Origin: CAYYSY01 sp964474355
Lineage (GTDB): Bacteria; Myxococcota_A; UBA9160; UBA4427
Assembly (NCBI GenBank): GCA_964474355.1
Contig: CAYYSY010000312.1
Span: 12,376 to 76,375 of the forward strand
Length of the DNA stretch: 64,000 nt
Reading direction: 5' to 3'
The number at the start of each line of letters is the position of its first letter. The stretch's first letter is position 1. The position numbers and the translations under genes are program-made. Shown here piece by piece: positions 18,678 to 26,542 of the stretch. The notes beneath the pieces were generated by a model. That model was given only the letters and a program-made list of their open reading frames with translations, made no database searches and was not told the origin of the DNA.

Positions 18678-19274
18678 ATGAGCCGTGCCGGACCCATCGA
18701 GAGCGTCCTCGTCTTCTGCGCGTCGAGCGAGAAGGCGGACCCGATCTACCGGGACGCGGCAGGCGAGCTCGGCCGGGCCATCGCCCAGGCCGGTCGGACC
18801 CTCGTCTACGGCGGCGGGCACAAGGGCTCGATGGGCGCGCTCGCCGATGCCGCGCTCGCCGAGCGCGGTGACGTGATCGGCATCCTCCCGAACTTCATGG
18901 AGGAGCTCGAGTGGGCGCACTCGGGCCTGACCCGCCTCGAGACCGTGGTCGACATGCAGGAGCGCAAGCGCCGGATGACCGCCGCCTCCGACGCCGTGGT
19001 CGCGCTGCCCGGCGCGACCGGCACCCTCGAAGAGGTGTTCGAGGTGATCACCGCCAAGCGGCTGGGGCTCTTTCTCGGGCCGATCGTGTTCCTCAACCAG
19101 AAGGGCTTCTTCGACCCGTGCATCGAGATGCTGAGACGCTGCGTCGACGAGCAGTTCATGCACGACCGCCACCTCGAGATGTGGCACGTGGTCGATCGGG
19201 TCTCGGACGTGATCCCCACCCTCGACAGCGCTCCGCCGTGGCCCGCGGATGCGCACGGCTTTGCGAGCCCGTGA
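18678..19274 (+). CDS. LOG family protein (TIGR00730-like)
   Basis: A 198-residue Rossmann-fold protein of the LOG (lysine decarboxylase-like) family. Members cleave nucleoside 5'-monophosphates, including cytokinin riboside monophosphates, to base and ribose 5-phosphate. The YGGGHKGSMG loop and the ERKRRM segment that supplies the catalytic Arg are present. The usual PGGxGTxxE motif reads PGATGTLEE here, so the second glycine is replaced by alanine. The ATG at 18678 follows directly on the palindromic element region. Confidence 0.87.
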   Translation: MSRAGPIESVLVFCASSEKADPIYRDAAGELGRAIAQAGRTLVYGGGHKGSMGALADAALAERGDVIGILPNFMEELEWAHSGLTRLETVVDMQERKRRMTAASDAVVALPGATGTLEEVFEVITAKRLGLFLGPIVFLNQKGFFDPCIEMLRRCVDEQFMHDRHLEMWHVVDRVSDVIPTLDSAPPWPADAHGFASP

Positions 19275-19316
19275 GCCGTCGGCGCGCCGCGCGACCGACC
19301 TGCTAACAATCTCCGC

Positions 19317-20042
19317 ATGAGCGGTCTGCCGCCCGGACGAGCGACGCAGCTCCTCCCGCCCGAAGCGATTCGCGCGGCGGTCGAGGCGTACCCCTTCCCC
19401 GATCCGAACGAGGCCGACGGGCGTGGTCTCGTAGGCTACGGCGCCGACCTGCGCCCCGAGCGGCTGATCGCCGCCTACGCCCAGGGCATCTTCCCGTGGT
19501 ACGACGAGGATCCGATCCTCTGGTTCTCGCCCGACCCGCGCTTCGTGCTGCGGCCCGACGAGCTGCACGTGTCGCGGAGCCTCGCGAAGACCGCGCGCGG
19601 CGGTCGCTACGACGTGCGCTACGACAGCGCGTTCGAAGACGTGATGGTGGGTTGCCGCGACGTCCATCGCCCGGGGCAGCGCGGCACGTGGATCACCGAC
19701 GACATGCTCGAGGGCTATTGCCGCCTTCACGAGCTCGGCTTTGCGCACAGCGTCGAGAGCTGGCAAGGCGACGAGCTCATGGGTGGCGCCTACGGCGTGT
19801 CGCTCGGCACCGCGTTCTTCGGCGAGTCGATGTTCGCGCGTGGGCCCGACGCGTCGAAGGTCGCGTTCGTGCACCTCGTCGGGCGCCTGAAGGGCTGGGG
19901 CTTCGCCTTCATCGACAGCCAGGTGTACACCGACCATCTCGAGCGCTTCGGCGCGCGGGAGTGGCCGCGCGCCGAGTACCTCGAGGCGCTCGCCGAAGCG
20001 CTCGAGCACCCGACCCGCTGCGGGAGCTGGGCCCTCGACTGA
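19317..20042 (+). CDS. aat: Leucyl/phenylalanyl-tRNA-protein transferase
   Basis: A 241-residue GNAT-related enzyme of the N-degron pathway, which adds Leu or Phe to proteins with N-terminal Arg or Lys so ClpS-ClpAP can degrade them. The family motifs FPWYDEDPILWFSPDPR, GTWITDDM, VESWQGDELMGG and GTAFFGESMF are all present, and the length is normal. The ATG at 19317 is the only sensible start. It ends nine bases before the end of the convergent GST-like gene. Confidence 0.95.
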   Translation: MSGLPPGRATQLLPPEAIRAAVEAYPFPDPNEADGRGLVGYGADLRPERLIAAYAQGIFPWYDEDPILWFSPDPRFVLRPDELHVSRSLAKTARGGRYDVRYDSAFEDVMVGCRDVHRPGQRGTWITDDMLEGYCRLHELGFAHSVESWQGDELMGGAYGVSLGTAFFGESMFARGPDASKVAFVHLVGRLKGWGFAFIDSQVYTDHLERFGAREWPRAEYLEALAEALEHPTRCGSWALD

Positions 20043-20051
20043 GCGACTCGC

Positions 20052-20834
20052 TCACTCGAGGACGATCGGGAGCTCCATGTAGTCGCGGTAGATGCGGTCT
20101 CGGTGCTCGACGAGTGCGGGGTCGAGCGCCGCGTCGATCAGCGGATGCGGCGCGCCGTACGACGCGCGCATCATGTCGCTCATCGGGCAGACGTCCGCCG
20201 GCAGCGGCGATACGAGCGCACACGACGCGGCCCAGTAGATGTCGGCCGCCGACAGGGCGTCCCCCACGAGGTACGCGCTCCCGGCCTCGCGCTGTCGCGC
20301 GAGCTGGCCGGAGAGCATGCGGAGGATCGCCGCCATCCGCTCGGGCGCCGCCTCGGCCTCGGCGCCGTCTCCGATGCCGTACTTGTCGGCGAGGCGCGCA
20401 CCGAAGGTGCGCGCCGGGTTGTCCTCGGGCAGCTGCAGCAGCGGGTACACCATCATGAGTCGGCGCGTCCAGCAGAAGCCACCCTGGCCCATGAGCTCGT
20501 GTGACAGGCCGAACATGAGTGCGCGGTCGGCGGCGTCTTCTGGCAGAAGCCGCGGCGCGGGTGCGAGCTTCTCGGCGCGCAGCAGGATCTCGACCCAGCC
20601 CGAGAGCGGTCGCTCGTCGTCGAGGACGACCTGCGGCGCGTTGTCGATGCCCGTCCAGTCGAGGAGCTCGGGGTTGGGCTGGGCACCGAGCTGCGGCACG
20701 CGCGCGAAGGCGACGCCCTTCGCGTGGAAGATGCCCTTGGCCGCCTCGCCCCACGGCCCGGGCACGCCGATCGTGAGCACGAGGCGCAGGCCCGGACGCG
20801 AGCGCGCCTCGTCGACGCTGATGAACGAGCTCAA
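20052..20834 (-). CDS. Glutathione S-transferase-like protein
   Basis: A 260-residue protein with an N-terminal thioredoxin-like half (QVVLDDERPLSGWVEILLRAEKL around the usual E-S position) and an all-helical C-terminal half (LVGDALSAADIYWAASCAL, the conserved N-capping/ADI region of GSTs). The N-terminal catalytic Ser/Cys/Tyr is not obvious, so it may be a non-catalytic or divergent member. The start is TTG at 20834, backed by AGGAG seven to eight bases upstream. It may be co-transcribed with the small HTH-like gene upstream, from which it is separated by three tandem 41-bp repeats. Confidence 0.75.
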   Translation of the reverse strand: MSSFISVDEARSRPGLRLVLTIGVPGPWGEAAKGIFHAKGVAFARVPQLGAQPNPELLDWTGIDNAPQVVLDDERPLSGWVEILLRAEKLAPAPRLLPEDAADRALMFGLSHELMGQGGFCWTRRLMMVYPLLQLPEDNPARTFGARLADKYGIGDGAEAEAAPERMAAILRMLSGQLARQREAGSAYLVGDALSAADIYWAASCALVSPLPADVCPMSDMMRASYGAPHPLIDAALDPALVEHRDRIYRDYMELPIVLE

Positions 20835-20844
20835 TGTGTGTCTC

Positions 20845-20962
20845 CTGTGAGGGCGAGCGCATCAGCGCGCGGTGTCGTGTGTCTCGAGTGGGGGCGAGCG
20901 CATCAGCGTGCGGTGTCGTGTGTCTCGTGTGAGTGCGGGCGCATCAGCGTGCGGTGTCGCCG
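20845..20962. repeat. Three tandem 41-bp repeats
   Basis: The core GCGCATCAGCG recurs at 20857, 20898 and 20939, an exact 41-bp period, with the following GTGTCGTGTGTCTC also shared. The third copy is the real 3' end of the small HTH-like gene, so copies one and two look like successive duplications of that gene end plus spacer. The repeats bring the gap up to the Shine-Dalgarno of the GST-like gene. Confidence 0.8.
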
Positions 20963-21237
20963 TCGGGCTCGGCGTCGTGACCGAGGATGTCGACCGGGTC
21001 GCAGTCGAGCCCCGACGCGACGAGGCGGAGCGTCGCCCAGGGCACGCGCTCGGCGCGCTCCTCGATGCCGGACAGCAGACTCGGCGTGATCGTGTCGCGC
21101 AGGCCCGTCGCGCGCTCCTGAGCCACGGCGATGGCCTCGACGAGGTCTCGCGGCGAGAGCGAGAGATCGTGGCGCCGCCGCCGCACCGACAGACCGTCGG
21201 GCGTCACCAGCGTCTCGTCGTCGTCGATGATCGGCAT
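20944..21237 (-). CDS. Small HTH-like protein, unknown
   Basis: A 97-residue acidic protein. Residues about 28-85 (SPRDLVEAIAVAQERATG ... VASGLDCDPVDIL) have the spacing of a Cro/CI-type helix-turn-helix with short helices, where the last part matches the L-x-A-L-x-x-D/S-x-x-x-L end of that fold. The recognition helix is not clear, so DNA binding is only inferred. The ATG at 21237 has AGGA about ten bases upstream. Its 3' end is the source of the adjacent 41-bp tandem repeat. It lies divergent to the gene at 21408. Confidence 0.55.
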   Translation of the reverse strand: MPIIDDDETLVTPDGLSVRRRRHDLSLSPRDLVEAIAVAQERATGLRDTITPSLLSGIEERAERVPWATLRLVASGLDCDPVDILGHDAEPDGDTAR

Positions 21238-21407
21238 CGAGGGGGTCCTGGCCCGGGCGAGCGCGGGGGGTGCGCGTGCACCGCGTCTCTCTCCGCAGTG
21301 GGCCCCGCGCAGTGTAGACTGTCCCATCCCCCGGCGGCGCGCCCATCGGCGCCCCGCAGCGCGCGCGCTTCGGCGCGGCGGCGGCGGGGAGGTTGGAGGC
21401 GCACGAC

Positions 21408-21863
21408 TTGGGCATCGAGCTCTTCGAGCGGGCCGCCGAGGCGCGGGGACGCATCCTGCGCGCCGAGCGCCGCGCGCCCACCGGACACGCCGACGATCCC
21501 CAGGTCGGGATGGCCTACGTGCTGACCTTCGACGTCGGGCGCATCCTCGTCGGCAACGACGGCGCGGGGGGGCGCCTCGAGCTCGCCTTCGTCGAGAGCC
21601 CCGACGACATTCCGGCCGGCCTCCAGGATGTGAACGAGGAGGAGCCCTGGTGGCGTGTGATCGGCAACCCGCTCTGCGCGGTCTGGCCGAATGCACCGGG
21701 CGAGGCCGCCGAGTCGAACGCCACCGAGGGGCTCACGAGCGTGTGCCTCCAGTTCCGCGAAGACAGCGAGAACCCCAAGCTGATCGCGCTGCGCGCCGAG
21801 CCGCCGGGCGTGCGGGTGTCGATCCGGGAGCGTGTCCATGTGTCCGAATCAGCCGATGGATGA
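21408..21863 (+). CDS. Hypothetical protein upstream of and overlapping the amidase
   Basis: About 151 residues, not recognised. It is a soluble alpha/beta-looking protein with acidic composition, an LTFDVGRILVG strand-like segment, EEEPWWRVIGNPLCAVWP near the middle and no signal peptide or Cys motif. A TTG at 21408 preceded by GGAGG at 21395-21399 (8-base spacing) is the best start; a TTG at 21393 is an alternative. Its last 26 bases overlap the amidase start, so the two are probably translationally coupled and co-expressed. Confidence 0.6.
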   Translation: MGIELFERAAEARGRILRAERRAPTGHADDPQVGMAYVLTFDVGRILVGNDGAGGRLELAFVESPDDIPAGLQDVNEEEPWWRVIGNPLCAVWPNAPGEAAESNATEGLTSVCLQFREDSENPKLIALRAEPPGVRVSIRERVHVSESADG

Positions 21864-23331
21864 CCGATCTCTGGCGCACCTCGACGCCGTCGCCCAGGCC
21901 GCGCTCGTCAGGCGCGACGAGCTGACGCCGAGCGAGCTCGTCGAGGCCGCGATTCGCCGCATCGAGCGGCTCGACCCCGAGCTCCACTCCGTGATCCATC
22001 CCGCGTTCGACGATGCGCGGCGCGAGGTCGACCGCGTGCCGACCGAGGCGCCCTTCGCCGGCGTGCCGATCCTCATGAAGGACATCGGCGGCGAGGAGGC
22101 AGGGCGGCCGATCTGCGCGGGGATGCGCGCCGCGCGTGATGCCGACTACACGGCGACCGCGGACAGCCACTTCACACGCAAGATCCGCGATGCGGGCTTC
22201 GTGTCGCTCGGACGCACCAACACGCCCGAGCTCGCGCTCCTGCCCACGACCGAGCCCGACGCCTTCGGTGCGACGCACAACCCGTGGAACCTCGGCCACA
22301 GCTCGGGCGGCTCGAGTGGTGGCGCCGCGGCGGCGGTGGCGGCCGGGCTCGTGCCGGTGGCGCACGCGAGCGACGGCGGCGGCTCGATCCGCGGGCCGGC
22401 GAGCATGTGTGGGCTCGTCGGTCTCAAGCCGACGCGCGGCCGCAACTCGTTCGGGCCCGGCGCCGGCGAGCGCTGGAGCGGCTTCTCGTGCGAGTTCGTC
22501 GTGAGCCGCACCGTGCGCGACTCGGCCGCGCTGCTCGACGTGACGTGCGGCCGCATGACGGGTGACCCCTACTCGGCACCGCCGCCGGCGCGTCCCTTCA
22601 GCGAGGCGGTCGACGCGAATCGCAAGGGCCTGCGCATAGGCGTCATGCGGCACGCGGGGCGTGACATCGAGGTGCACCCCGACATGATCACGGCGGTCGA
22701 GCGCACGGCCGAGACGCTCGAGTCGCTCGGCCACTCGGTCGAGCTCGCGCACCCGAAGGCGCTCGACGAGCCCGAAGTGGTGCGGCTCTACGTCGACGTC
22801 GTCTGCGCCAACGTCGCGCGCGCGCTCGAGAGCTGGGCCGAGAAGCTCGGGCAACCGGTCGACGAAGGCTGTGTCGAGCCGCTGACCTGGGCGCTGGCCG
22901 AGCGTGGGCAGTCGCTGAGTGCCTCGCGACTGCTCGCGGCGATGGAGGGCGTGCACGCGTTCGGCCGCCGCGTCTCGGACTTCTTCGCCGGGGACGGCGG
23001 CGCCGACGGCTTCGATCTGCTGCTGACGCCCACCCAGGCGCAGCCGCCGCCCGAGCTCGGCTACATGGCGCAGATGCCCGACAACCCGCTGGGCCCCTTC
23101 CTGCGCGCCGCGCCCTATGGCGTGTTCACGCTGCCCTTCAACCTCTCGGGGCAGCCGGGCATCTCGCTGCCGGGCCACTTCACGTCGGGCACCGACGGCG
23201 GTCCCGCCGACCTGCCGATCGGCGTGCAGCTCGTCGCGGCGAGCGGCGACGAGGCGACGCTCCTCGACGTGGCGGCGCAGCTCGAGCGCGCGACGCTCTT
23301 CTCGGCGCGCACGCCGCCGGTCTTCGGCTGA
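21838..23331 (+). CDS. Amidase signature family enzyme
   Basis: A 497-residue amidase. The Ser-cisSer-Lys triad is visible as Lys81 (ILMKDIGG), Ser159 (GGSSGG) and Ser183 (GGGSIRGP), followed by GLVGLKPTRGR, which is standard for the family. It hydrolyses an amide or aryl-acyl bond; the substrate is unknown, since family members range from indoleacetamide to aryl amides and Gln-tRNA amidotransferase-like proteins. The ATG at 21838 has CGGGAG seven bases upstream; ATG 21856 is another option. No GatB or GatC gene is adjacent, so a GatA role is unlikely. Confidence 0.92.
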   Translation: MCPNQPMDDRSLAHLDAVAQAALVRRDELTPSELVEAAIRRIERLDPELHSVIHPAFDDARREVDRVPTEAPFAGVPILMKDIGGEEAGRPICAGMRAARDADYTATADSHFTRKIRDAGFVSLGRTNTPELALLPTTEPDAFGATHNPWNLGHSSGGSSGGAAAAVAAGLVPVAHASDGGGSIRGPASMCGLVGLKPTRGRNSFGPGAGERWSGFSCEFVVSRTVRDSAALLDVTCGRMTGDPYSAPPPARPFSEAVDANRKGLRIGVMRHAGRDIEVHPDMITAVERTAETLESLGHSVELAHPKALDEPEVVRLYVDVVCANVARALESWAEKLGQPVDEGCVEPLTWALAERGQSLSASRLLAAMEGVHAFGRRVSDFFAGDGGADGFDLLLTPTQAQPPPELGYMAQMPDNPLGPFLRAAPYGVFTLPFNLSGQPGISLPGHFTSGTDGGPADLPIGVQLVAASGDEATLLDVAAQLERATLFSARTPPVFG

Positions 23332-23346
23332 GGTCGGCGGGACGGC

Positions 23347-23994
23347 GTGACCCGACTGCTCATCCTTGACTGTGACGGCGTCCTCGTCGACAGCGAGGGG
23401 CCCGCGAACCTCGTGCTCGTCGAGATGATGCGCGAGGTGGGGCTCGACATGAGCCTCGACGCTTCGATGGACCTCTTCCGCGGCCGTACGATGCAGATGT
23501 GCTGGGAGATCATCGAAGAGCGGCTCGGTCGCGCCCTGCCCGCCGAATTCGAAGCCGAGTTCGATCGCCGCGAGCACGCCGTGCTCGGCGCGGGTGACAT
23601 CGCCATGCCCGGCATCCACGCGGCCCTCGACGGCGTCGACGCGCTCGGCCTGGCGACCTGTGTCGCATCGAGCGGCTCGACCGCGAAGATGCGGGTCACG
23701 CTCGGGGGTGCGGGTCTCTGGGATCGCTTCGAGGGGCGGATCTACAGCGCCGTCGAGCACGTGTCGCGGGGCAAGCCGCATCCCGACGTCTTCGAGTACG
23801 CCGCCCGGGCGCAGGGGGTTGCGCCGGCCGACTGCGTCGTCGTCGAGGACAGCCTGCTCGGGGTCGAGGCCGCCCGGGCGGCGGGGATGCGGGTGCTCGG
23901 GTTCGCGCGCGAGGTGCCCGCCGAAGACCTGCGTGCCGCGGGCGCCGACGTATTCTTCGCGCACGAAGAGCTCCCGGGCCTGCTGCAGGGCTGA
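23347..23994 (+). CDS. HAD-superfamily phosphatase (PGP/beta-PGM-like)
   Basis: A 215-residue HAD hydrolase. Motif I is ILDCDGVLVDSE, motif II is the VASSGSTAK region, the lysine is in SRGKPHPD and motif IV is VVEDSLLGVEAARAAG. A helical cap lies between residues 15 and 80, as in subfamily IA phosphatases and phosphoglucomutases. It probably dephosphorylates a small sugar phosphate or phosphoglycolate. The start is GTG at 23347, 15 bases after the amidase stop. A similar HAD gene follows at 24486. Confidence 0.9.
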   Translation: MTRLLILDCDGVLVDSEGPANLVLVEMMREVGLDMSLDASMDLFRGRTMQMCWEIIEERLGRALPAEFEAEFDRREHAVLGAGDIAMPGIHAALDGVDALGLATCVASSGSTAKMRVTLGGAGLWDRFEGRIYSAVEHVSRGKPHPDVFEYAARAQGVAPADCVVVEDSLLGVEAARAAGMRVLGFAREVPAEDLRAAGADVFFAHEELPGLLQG

Positions 23995-24072
23995 GATCGG
24001 GCGTCCGCGTTTCGCAGCGATGGACGCGGCATCGAAGGGGCTCCCCGGGGCGACCCGACGAACGGAGGCTAC

Positions 24073-24489
24073 ATGTCGGACGAGAAGAAGAGCACCAAGA
24101 GCGACGCCGAGTGGCGCGAGGAGCTGTCGGCCGAGCAGTATCAGGTGGCCCGCTGCTCGGGCACCGAGCCGGCGTTCACCGGAAAGTACTGGAACGAGAA
24201 GCGGGCGGGCGTCTACAACTGCGTGTGCTGCGGTACGCCGCTCTTCGACTCCACCACCAAGTACGACTCGGGCAGCGGCTGGCCGAGCTTCCACTCACCC
24301 AAGGATCCCGCGAACGTCGTCGAGCACCAGGACCGCAGCCACGGCATGGTGCGCACCGAGGTGGTCTGCGCGAAGTGCGATGCCCACCTCGGCCACGTCT
24401 TCCCCGACGGCCCGGAGCCCACGGGCCTTCGCTACTGCATCAACTCGGCGTCGATCGACCTCGAGCCCGAGGATGGGTCGGGCACGTGA
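24073..24489 (+). CDS. msrB: Peptide-methionine (R)-S-oxide reductase
   Basis: A 138-residue MsrB that reduces the R-sulfoxide of methionine in proteins. Two zinc-binding CxxC pairs (CVCC and CAKC) are present, the catalytic Cys is Cys122 in RYCINSASI, and GSGWPSF, GHVFPDGP and the TGLRYC segment are standard. The catalytic residue is Cys, not selenocysteine. The ATG at 24073 follows a GGAGG at 24065-24069. Its stop overlaps the GTG of the next HAD gene (GTGA). Confidence 0.96.
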   Translation: MSDEKKSTKSDAEWREELSAEQYQVARCSGTEPAFTGKYWNEKRAGVYNCVCCGTPLFDSTTKYDSGSGWPSFHSPKDPANVVEHQDRSHGMVRTEVVCAKCDAHLGHVFPDGPEPTGLRYCINSASIDLEPEDGSGT

Positions 24490-25139
24490 TCGAGGCGATC
24501 TTCTTCGACAACGACGGGGTGCTCGTCGACACCGAGCACCTCTACTTCGCGGCCAATCAGCGGGTCTTCGTCGAGGTGGGGCACGAGCTCTCGCGCGAGG
24601 TCTTCATCGACCTGTCGCTGCGACAGGGGCGGAGCGTCTTCGACGCGCTGCGGGATCGGGGCTTCGAAGAGGTCGAGATCGTGCAGCTCAAGGCGCGCCG
24701 CGACGTGATCTATCAAGAGAGCGTGGCCGCAGGCGTCGAGATCTACGAAGGCGTCCACGAGACCGTGACGACGCTCGCTGCACGCTATCCGATGGCGATC
24801 GTGACGAGCGCCCACCGCGACGACTTCGAGCTCGCCCACCGCGAGAGCGACCTGCTCCACCACTTCGAGTTCGTGCTGGCCAGCGGCGAGTACGCCCGCC
24901 ACAAGCCCCATCCCGATCCCTACCTGGAGGCGGCCGAGCGCCTGGGTGTCGCACCCGGGCGCTGCGTCGTGGTCGAAGACTCTGTGCGCGGCCTGCAGGC
25001 AGCGGTCGCCGCGGGCATGCACTGCCTCGCGATCCCCCACGAGCTGACGGCGAGCGGCGACTTCTCGCCCGCCGCGGCAGTGCTCGGGGACATTCGCGAG
25101 GTGCCGAGCGCCATCGCACGGCTCGCGACCGGCGCCTGA
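24486..25139 (+). CDS. HAD-superfamily phosphatase, second copy
   Basis: A 217-residue HAD IA hydrolase with IFFDNDGVLVDTEH (motif I), VTSAHR (motif II), ARHKPHPDPY (Lys) and VVEDSVRGLQAAVAAGM (motif IV). It resembles the protein at 23347 in length and motifs and may be a diverged paralogue. The GTG at 24486 overlaps the msrB stop by GTGA, so it is translationally coupled to msrB. Substrate unknown; phosphoglycolate or a sugar phosphate are the usual possibilities. Confidence 0.9.
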   Translation: MIEAIFFDNDGVLVDTEHLYFAANQRVFVEVGHELSREVFIDLSLRQGRSVFDALRDRGFEEVEIVQLKARRDVIYQESVAAGVEIYEGVHETVTTLAARYPMAIVTSAHRDDFELAHRESDLLHHFEFVLASGEYARHKPHPDPYLEAAERLGVAPGRCVVVEDSVRGLQAAVAAGMHCLAIPHELTASGDFSPAAAVLGDIREVPSAIARLATGA

Positions 25140-25179
25140 CCAGGGGTCGGCCGCCGGGTAGAGCAGAGGAGGAGGCGTC

Positions 25180-26427
25180 TTGACCTTCGACGGCGCGAAC
25201 GTCGACACCGACTGGGGGGCCAGCGAGAGCTGGGGCGAGGACATGCAGAGCCGCATGGCCTGGCTGCGTGCGCACGATCCGGTCTACTGGAGCGAGAAGA
25301 CGGGGCTCTGGATCGTCTCCAAGTTCGAGGACGTGTCCGCGATCTCGAAGAGCCCGGAGCTCTTCTGCTCGGGGCAGGGGATCGTGCCCGGCATCACGGT
25401 GCGCCAGGGGCTGATCGACGAGGACGCGCCGCGCCATACCCAGCTGCGGCGCTTGATCAGTGGCGGCTTCACTCCCCGCATGGTCGGCAAGCTCGAGGAG
25501 GCGTTCTGCGAGATCGTGACCGAGACACTCGATGCGGTGGCACCGGCTGGCAAGTGCGATTTCGTCGATGACGTCGCGGTGCCGATGCCGCTGCTGCTCA
25601 TCGCCGAGATGATCGGGATCGACAAGAAGGATCGGCGCGACTTCCATCGCTGGTCCGACGCGATGATGGCGGGGTCGGGCAACTTCGACGATCCCGAGGT
25701 CATGGCGAAGGCGGGTGCTGCGTTCGTCGAGTACTCGACCTACGTGACGAAGATCATCGAGGACCGCCGCGCGAGCCCGCGGGACGATCTCGTGAGCATC
25801 CTGACCGGCGCGAAGGATTCGGGTCTGCTCGAGGAGTTCGACGTCGCCGAGACCCACGGCAACACCGATGTCGAGCAGATCGAGATGGCCAACGACGAGC
25901 TGACCATGCTGCTCGTGACGTTGATGGTGGCGGGCAACGAGACCACGCGGAACGCGCTCTCGGGCGCCGTCGAGCTGCTGATCCGGCATCCCGACGTGCG
26001 CCGGGAGCTGATCGAGGACCCCTCGCTCGTCCCCGACGCCATCGAGGAGATGCTCCGGCTCGTCTCGCCCGTACGCTCCTTCGCACGGACCGCGACGCGC
26101 GACACCGAGCTGCGCGGCCGGCGCATCGAGGCGGGGCAGAAGGTGTTGATGGTCTACCCGTCGGCGAACCGCGACGAAGACGTCTTCGACGCGCCGGACG
26201 AGCTGCGGATCCGCCGCAAGCCGCACCACCTCGCCTTCGGCATCGGCACCCACTTCTGCCTGGGCGCCAACCTCGCCCGCATGGAGCTGCGCGTCGCCCT
26301 CACGGAGCTGCTCCGCCGCATGCCCGACATGGATTTCGACGGCGCGGGGCCCGAGATCAGGCCGAACTCCTTGGTGCGCGCCTACGTCCACATGCCGGTG
26401 CGATTCACGCCCGTGGCGGTGGTCTGA
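25180..26427 (+). CDS. Cytochrome P450
   Basis: A 415-residue soluble bacterial P450. The I-helix oxygen-binding motif reads AGNETTRNA, the K-helix ExxR is EEMLR, and the haem loop FGIGTHFCLG carries the Cys360 thiolate ligand. The AGNET form recalls steroid-oxidising actinobacterial families such as CYP125/142, but this alone does not fix the substrate. No ferredoxin or reductase is adjacent, so redox partners must lie elsewhere. The start is TTG at 25180, with GGAGGAGG upstream; no in-frame ATG fits the family N-terminus better. Confidence 0.93.
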   Translation: MTFDGANVDTDWGASESWGEDMQSRMAWLRAHDPVYWSEKTGLWIVSKFEDVSAISKSPELFCSGQGIVPGITVRQGLIDEDAPRHTQLRRLISGGFTPRMVGKLEEAFCEIVTETLDAVAPAGKCDFVDDVAVPMPLLLIAEMIGIDKKDRRDFHRWSDAMMAGSGNFDDPEVMAKAGAAFVEYSTYVTKIIEDRRASPRDDLVSILTGAKDSGLLEEFDVAETHGNTDVEQIEMANDELTMLLVTLMVAGNETTRNALSGAVELLIRHPDVRRELIEDPSLVPDAIEEMLRLVSPVRSFARTATRDTELRGRRIEAGQKVLMVYPSANRDEDVFDAPDELRIRRKPHHLAFGIGTHFCLGANLARMELRVALTELLRRMPDMDFDGAGPEIRPNSLVRAYVHMPVRFTPVAVV

Positions 26428-26446
26428 GGGGGGCGCTCCTCAGCGC

Positions 26447-26542
26447 CGACCGAGCGGGACTGGCACGACGGGGACAGCAGCAGGGATCCGATCGGTTCCA
26501 GCGCCCGCCCTACCTGCGACCGAGCGGGTTGGGCACGACGGG
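26447..26542. repeat. Duplicated 3' end of the outer-membrane barrel gene
   Basis: 26447-26472 and 26517-26542 are about 26-bp copies 70 bases apart, both reading CGACCGAGCGGG then GGCACGACGGG with minor changes between. The second is the true C-terminal coding end of the minus-strand barrel gene (VVPNPLGR); the first, outside the gene, would encode nearly the same peptide (VVPVPLGR). It looks like a decaying partial duplication of the gene end. Confidence 0.65.

Noticed and set aside
21733..24294. An 853-codon minus-strand frame spanning the amidase and HAD genes
   Set aside because: It runs antisense to two well-supported genes and has no recognisable domain or ribosome-binding site.
23347..25139. 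One large HAD or fused protein over this stretch
   Set aside because: Stop/start overlaps and clear separate N-termini show three distinct genes.
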